Of a stretch of 64,000 bases of DNA, positions 60,754-64,000 are shown piece by piece (the stretch's first letter is position 1; each line of letters begins with the position of its first letter). Below the pieces are notes generated by a model. That model saw only the letters and a program-made list of their open reading frames with translations, did not search any database and had not been told where the DNA came from. The translations under genes were made by a program, and so were the position numbers. Source of the DNA: Bacteroidales bacterium (GTDB lineage: Bacteria; Bacteroidota; Bacteroidia; Bacteroidales; P3). The stretch lies in the NCBI GenBank assembly GCA_017449525.1, contig JAFTFL010000015.1, forward strand, positions 1-64,000, read 5' to 3'.

Positions 60754-62601
60754 ATGAAAACGAAACATTGGATAATCAAAGAAGAGTATGATAGAGAGCT
60801 CGTTGGAAAGTTGGCTGCCGACCTGGGAGTAGACCCAATAATTGCTACACTGCTCCTACAGCGCGGCGTGAGAACCTTCGAAGAAGCCCGCCGATTCTTC
60901 CACCCCAGCCTCGACCAACTGCATGACCCCTTCCTGATGAAAGACATGCGCCGCGCTGTGGACCGCATACGCCAAGCTATAGCAGCGCACCAGCGCGTGC
61001 TCGTATACGGCGACTACGACGTTGACGGCACCTCTGCCGTAGCCCTCGTATACTCCTTCTTTCAGCCCCTGCACGACAACATCGATTTCTATATACCCGA
61101 CCGAGATACAGAAGGCTCGGGCATATCTCTCAAAGGCATAGACTACGCCCACACCACTGGAGTGAGCCTTATCATAGCCCTTGACTGTGGTATCAAAGCC
61201 CACGACTCCATAGCCCACGCTCGCCAATTGGGCATCGATGTCATCGTGGGAGACCACCACCTGCCTGGAGAATCCCTACCCCCCGCCTACGCCATACTCG
61301 ACCCCAAGCAGAGCGACTGCCACTACCCGTATAAAGAACTCTCTGGTTGCGGTATCGGATTCAAAATAGTAGAAGCCTACGTAGAAGACGAAGTGGGTGT
61401 GAGGCTCAGCTACCCGCCCGCCGAAAACGACTCCCAAGGCCGCATCTACTATGAGCAACTGCAGCGCCTGTTGATGAAATACCTCGACCTCGTAGCAGTC
61501 AGCATAGCCTCCGACATCGTTCCCATGACTGGCGAAAACCGTGTCCTTGCCGCTCTCGGCCTCAAAGTCATCAACCACCGACCCCGTCCGGGCATCGAAG
61601 CGATACTGCACTACAGCCATGTAGACCCACGCACCATCGAAGACGAACCCACTGACGACACCCACCCCAAAGGCTATTTTGAGCGCGAATTGACTGTCAG
61701 CGACCTTGTCTTTATGGTAGGTCCTCGCATCAATGCCGCTGGACGAATCCACAGCGCCTTTGACTCCGTGCGCCTCCTATTGGCACACGACCTCAGCCAA
61801 GCTATGATACTCGGCGAAGAAATAGACCGCTACAACCGCGAACGAAAAGGCCTCGACGCCCTGGCCACCGAAGAAGCCCAGCGCACCATACGCACCAACG
61901 CTGACATGAAAAAGCGCTCCTCCATCGTCCTCTACAGCCCCACCTGGCACAAAGGAATCGTAGCCATCGTAGCCTCGCGCCTTGTCGAAGAATACCATAA
62001 ACCCACCATCATTTTTACCCCAACGGCCGACGGCACCATGTATGTAGGCTCGGCTCGCTCGTTCAAAGAATTCGACGTTCACGCCGCACTCGAACAATGC
62101 GCCGACCTCTTAGTGTCCTTCGGCGGCCACCGATGTGCCGCTGGTGTCTCCCTAAAGGCAGAACACTACGAGCAATTCGTACACCGCTTCGACGACGTAG
62201 TGCGCTCCACTATGCCACGAGAGGATATCGAACCCAAGATTGAAATTGATGCCGTTATCAGTTTTTCCGAACACATCAAGCCCTCATTCCTCCGTATCCT
62301 TAAGCAATTCGCACCCTTCGGCCCCGACAACCCTGTACCCGTCTTCCGCACTAACAACCTCGTAGACACAGGCTACCCACGCATCGTAGGCAACAAAGAT
62401 GTGAAGCATCTCAAATTTGCCCCCATCCAATTCGAGACGCGCTCACGATCCTACCCCGCCATAGGCTTTCAACTTGGCGAATATTACGGCCGTGTAAAAG
62501 CCGGAGACCATTTCGATATCTGTTATCAAATAGAAGAGAACTTCTGGCGAGGCAAAAGCGACATTCAACTCAATGTGAAGGATATTCGCTTTGTAGACTA
62601 A
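60754..62601 (+). CDS. recJ: Single-stranded-DNA-specific exonuclease RecJ
   Basis: RecJ degrades single-stranded DNA 5'-3' in recombination and mismatch repair. The 615-residue product has the DHH motifs VYGDYDVDGTSAVALVY, IALDCGIK and GDHHLPGE, SIASDIVPMTGENR, and the DHHA1 motif VSFGGHRCAAGVSL. Three further N-terminal Met candidates lie upstream in frame, but MKTKHWIIKEEYD at 60754 is the family-like start. Length is normal. No promoter is obvious; the HU-like pseudogene lies directly upstream. Confidence 0.95.
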   Translation: MKTKHWIIKEEYDRELVGKLAADLGVDPIIATLLLQRGVRTFEEARRFFHPSLDQLHDPFLMKDMRRAVDRIRQAIAAHQRVLVYGDYDVDGTSAVALVYSFFQPLHDNIDFYIPDRDTEGSGISLKGIDYAHTTGVSLIIALDCGIKAHDSIAHARQLGIDVIVGDHHLPGESLPPAYAILDPKQSDCHYPYKELSGCGIGFKIVEAYVEDEVGVRLSYPPAENDSQGRIYYEQLQRLLMKYLDLVAVSIASDIVPMTGENRVLAALGLKVINHRPRPGIEAILHYSHVDPRTIEDEPTDDTHPKGYFERELTVSDLVFMVGPRINAAGRIHSAFDSVRLLLAHDLSQAMILGEEIDRYNRERKGLDALATEEAQRTIRTNADMKKRSSIVLYSPTWHKGIVAIVASRLVEEYHKPTIIFTPTADGTMYVGSARSFKEFDVHAALEQCADLLVSFGGHRCAAGVSLKAEHYEQFVHRFDDVVRSTMPREDIEPKIEIDAVISFSEHIKPSFLRILKQFAPFGPDNPVPVFRTNNLVDTGYPRIVGNKDVKHLKFAPIQFETRSRSYPAIGFQLGEYYGRVKAGDHFDICYQIEENFWRGKSDIQLNVKDIRFVD

Positions 62602-62812
62602 CCTTACATACCGATAGCACACACCTCACGCCTGAGGAACGAACACACATGTTCATATAAACGCACACAATGCAGCAAGGACGTATACACACATTAGGTC
62701 ATACAAAAGCTCATATAAAACCTGACATAAACTAACCTCACCTGGCATGTGCCTACCCGCTCGAAGCGCTGTGCACACGTCCCTCGAAACACAACATCTA
62801 ATCCAAACAGCG

Positions 62813-64000
62813 ATGGAAGAAAAACCAAAAATCATCTTTTCCATGGTCGGCGTTGGCAAAATCATTTCCCCAAACCGCCAAATATTGAGGGATATCTACC
62901 TCTCATTCTTTTACGGGGCGAAAATAGGCATTATCGGACTCAACGGGTCTGGTAAATCTTCGCTTCTGAAAATCATTGCCGGCCTCGACAAAGATTACCA
63001 AGGTGAGGTGGTGTTCGCACCTGGCTACTCGGTGGGATACCTTGCCCAGGAACCCCAATTGGACAACTCGAAGACGGTGCGTGAGGTGGTCGAAGAAGGG
63101 GTGGCCGAAACGGTAGCCTTGCTAAAGGAATACGAAGAGGTGAATAACGCCTTCGCCGAGCCAGACGCCGACTTTGACAAGCTGTGTGAAAGGCAGGGTG
63201 AGCTGACAGAACTACTTGACCAGTACGATGCTTGGACGCTTGATAGTCGGTTGGAACGCGCTATGGACGCACTGCGATGCCCTGACGAGGACCAGTTGGT
63301 AGCTAATCTCAGTGGCGGCGAAAGGCGCAGGGTGGCCCTGTGCCGCCTATTGCTCCAAGAGCCCGATATCCTTCTGCTGGACGAACCTACGAACCACTTA
63401 GATGCGGAGGCTATAGACTGGCTGGAGCAGCATCTCAATCAGTACAAGGGCACAGTGATTGCCGTCACGCACGACCGATACTTTTTGGACCACGTGGCGG
63501 GTTGGATTCTAGAGCTTGACAGGGGCGAAGGTATTCCCTGGGAGGGTAATTACTCGTCATGGCTCGACCAAAAGAGCAAGCGTCTGGCAATGGAAGAAAA
63601 GCAGGAGAGTAAGCGTAAGAAGACGCTGCAGAGAGAGTTGGAGTGGGTGCGTATGGCACCTAAAGCACGCCATGCCAAAGGGAAGGCACGTCTTGCGGCA
63701 TACGACCGTCTGCTCAACGAAGACGTGAAAGAGAAGGAGGCGCAACTGGAAATTTACATTCCCAATGGCCCACGTTTGGGTAACAAAGTGCTTGAAGTGG
63801 AGGGCGTGTCAAAGGCTTTCGGAGAAAAGGTACTGTATGAGAATCTGTCGTTTAGCCTTCCACCTGCAGGCATTGTGGGCGTTATTGGACCCAATGGGTG
63901 TGGGAAGACCACGCTTTTCCGCCTTATTATGGGGTTGGAACATCCCGATACAGGCTCGTTTGTGGTTGGGGAAACGGTGCGTTTAGGATACGTTGATCAG
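62813..64000 (+). CDS. ettA: ABC-F protein EttA, 5' part (runs off window)
   Basis: EttA is a ribosome-binding ABC-F ATPase that gates the first elongation step in response to energy state. The 396 codons present start MEEKPKIIFSMVGVGKI and include Walker A GLNGSGKSS, signature LSGGERRRVALCRLLLQEPD, Walker B LLLDEPTNHLD, the linker (RKKTLQRELEWVRMAPKARH), and the second Walker A GPNGCGKTT. The EttA-type linker and PKARHAK motif distinguish it from resistance ABC-Fs. The full protein should be about 555 residues. 62602-62812 contains nothing I can identify. Confidence 0.92.
   Translation, partial: MEEKPKIIFSMVGVGKIISPNRQILRDIYLSFFYGAKIGIIGLNGSGKSSLLKIIAGLDKDYQGEVVFAPGYSVGYLAQEPQLDNSKTVREVVEEGVAETVALLKEYEEVNNAFAEPDADFDKLCERQGELTELLDQYDAWTLDSRLERAMDALRCPDEDQLVANLSGGERRRVALCRLLLQEPDILLLDEPTNHLDAEAIDWLEQHLNQYKGTVIAVTHDRYFLDHVAGWILELDRGEGIPWEGNYSSWLDQKSKRLAMEEKQESKRKKTLQRELEWVRMAPKARHAKGKARLAAYDRLLNEDVKEKEAQLEIYIPNGPRLGNKVLEVEGVSKAFGEKVLYENLSFSLPPAGIVGVIGPNGCGKTTLFRLIMGLEHPDTGSFVVGETVRLGYVDQ

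Overview
The window looks like a chromosomal segment of a Bacteroidales bacterium, probably from Prevotellaceae or a close relative. The genes are of Bacteroidetes type: a DUF4954 hexapeptide protein, a type IX secretion (T9SS) sorting domain, two C1B aminopeptidase-C proteins, TlpA/DUF4369-like and DsbD redox proteins, and a topoisomerase IV B subunit. Starts lack Shine-Dalgarno sites, and many genes are preceded by the Bacteroidetes -7 box TAnnTTTG. The family-level assignment is inference; the phylum is secure. Most of the window has balanced to GC-rich composition and core housekeeping content. Bases 1-790 are AT-rich and look foreign: a start-less nuclease-toxin tail and the beginning of a likely immunity gene.

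Layout. 1-800: toxin/immunity remnant on the minus strand. 1.2-5 kb: rmlB (+), DUF4954 and a small unknown gene (-). 5.4-9.6 kb: a minus-strand operon of an EF-hand membrane protein, a PqqD-like protein, an HprK-like kinase and an S26-peptidase/VanZ fusion. 10-21 kb: lysS, a metallo-beta-lactamase-fold hydrolase and ung (+); tex, rnr and dcp (-); a coiled-coil lipoprotein (+). 21.8-28.3 kb: B12-binding radical SAM protein, a secreted protein, nadD, a lysine-rich repeat-tailed protein and parE. 28.5-28.9 kb: tRNA-Leu and initiator tRNA. 29-36.5 kb: dsbD, a small lipoprotein, a beta-propeller T9SS cargo, a conserved exported protein, a PPOX flavoprotein, and a Zn-macrodomain gene followed by a frameshifted SirTM sirtuin stump. 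37-43.4 kb: two C1B peptidases around a beta-barrel, then a barrel and a TlpA-like lipoprotein. 44-52.3 kb: a long plus-strand operon, guaB, three periplasmic foldase genes, moxR and an exported protein. 52.5-64 kb: panB, uvrA, a 4-TM protein, mnmE, serS, a decayed HU-like gene, recJ and the start of ettA.

The most unusual signal is between the genes. At least ten intergenic stretches carry short words repeated on a strict 22-bp lattice (22, 44, 66, 88 bp, with an occasional 21 or 23). The word differs from place to place while the period stays the same. The commonest core is the perfect palindrome GCCGTACGGC, found at four main loci (9.8, 21.6, 31.6 and 43.6 kb). Each locus lies about 100-170 bp downstream of a TAnnTTTG promoter that is not the proximal promoter of any gene. 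Other lattices use ACAACGTGT (60.0 kb), CGACTT (15.7 kb), TTAArTCC (2.5 kb), GTnCGrTTG (52.4 kb) and three different 22-23-bp minisatellites side by side (36.7-37.15 kb). I do not recognise this as a described repeat class.

The window also preserves gene decay: the SirTM stump, an HU-like pseudogene with three lesions, a T9SS-tail fragment and the toxin tail. All positions and counts were read by eye; no alignment or database search was run.
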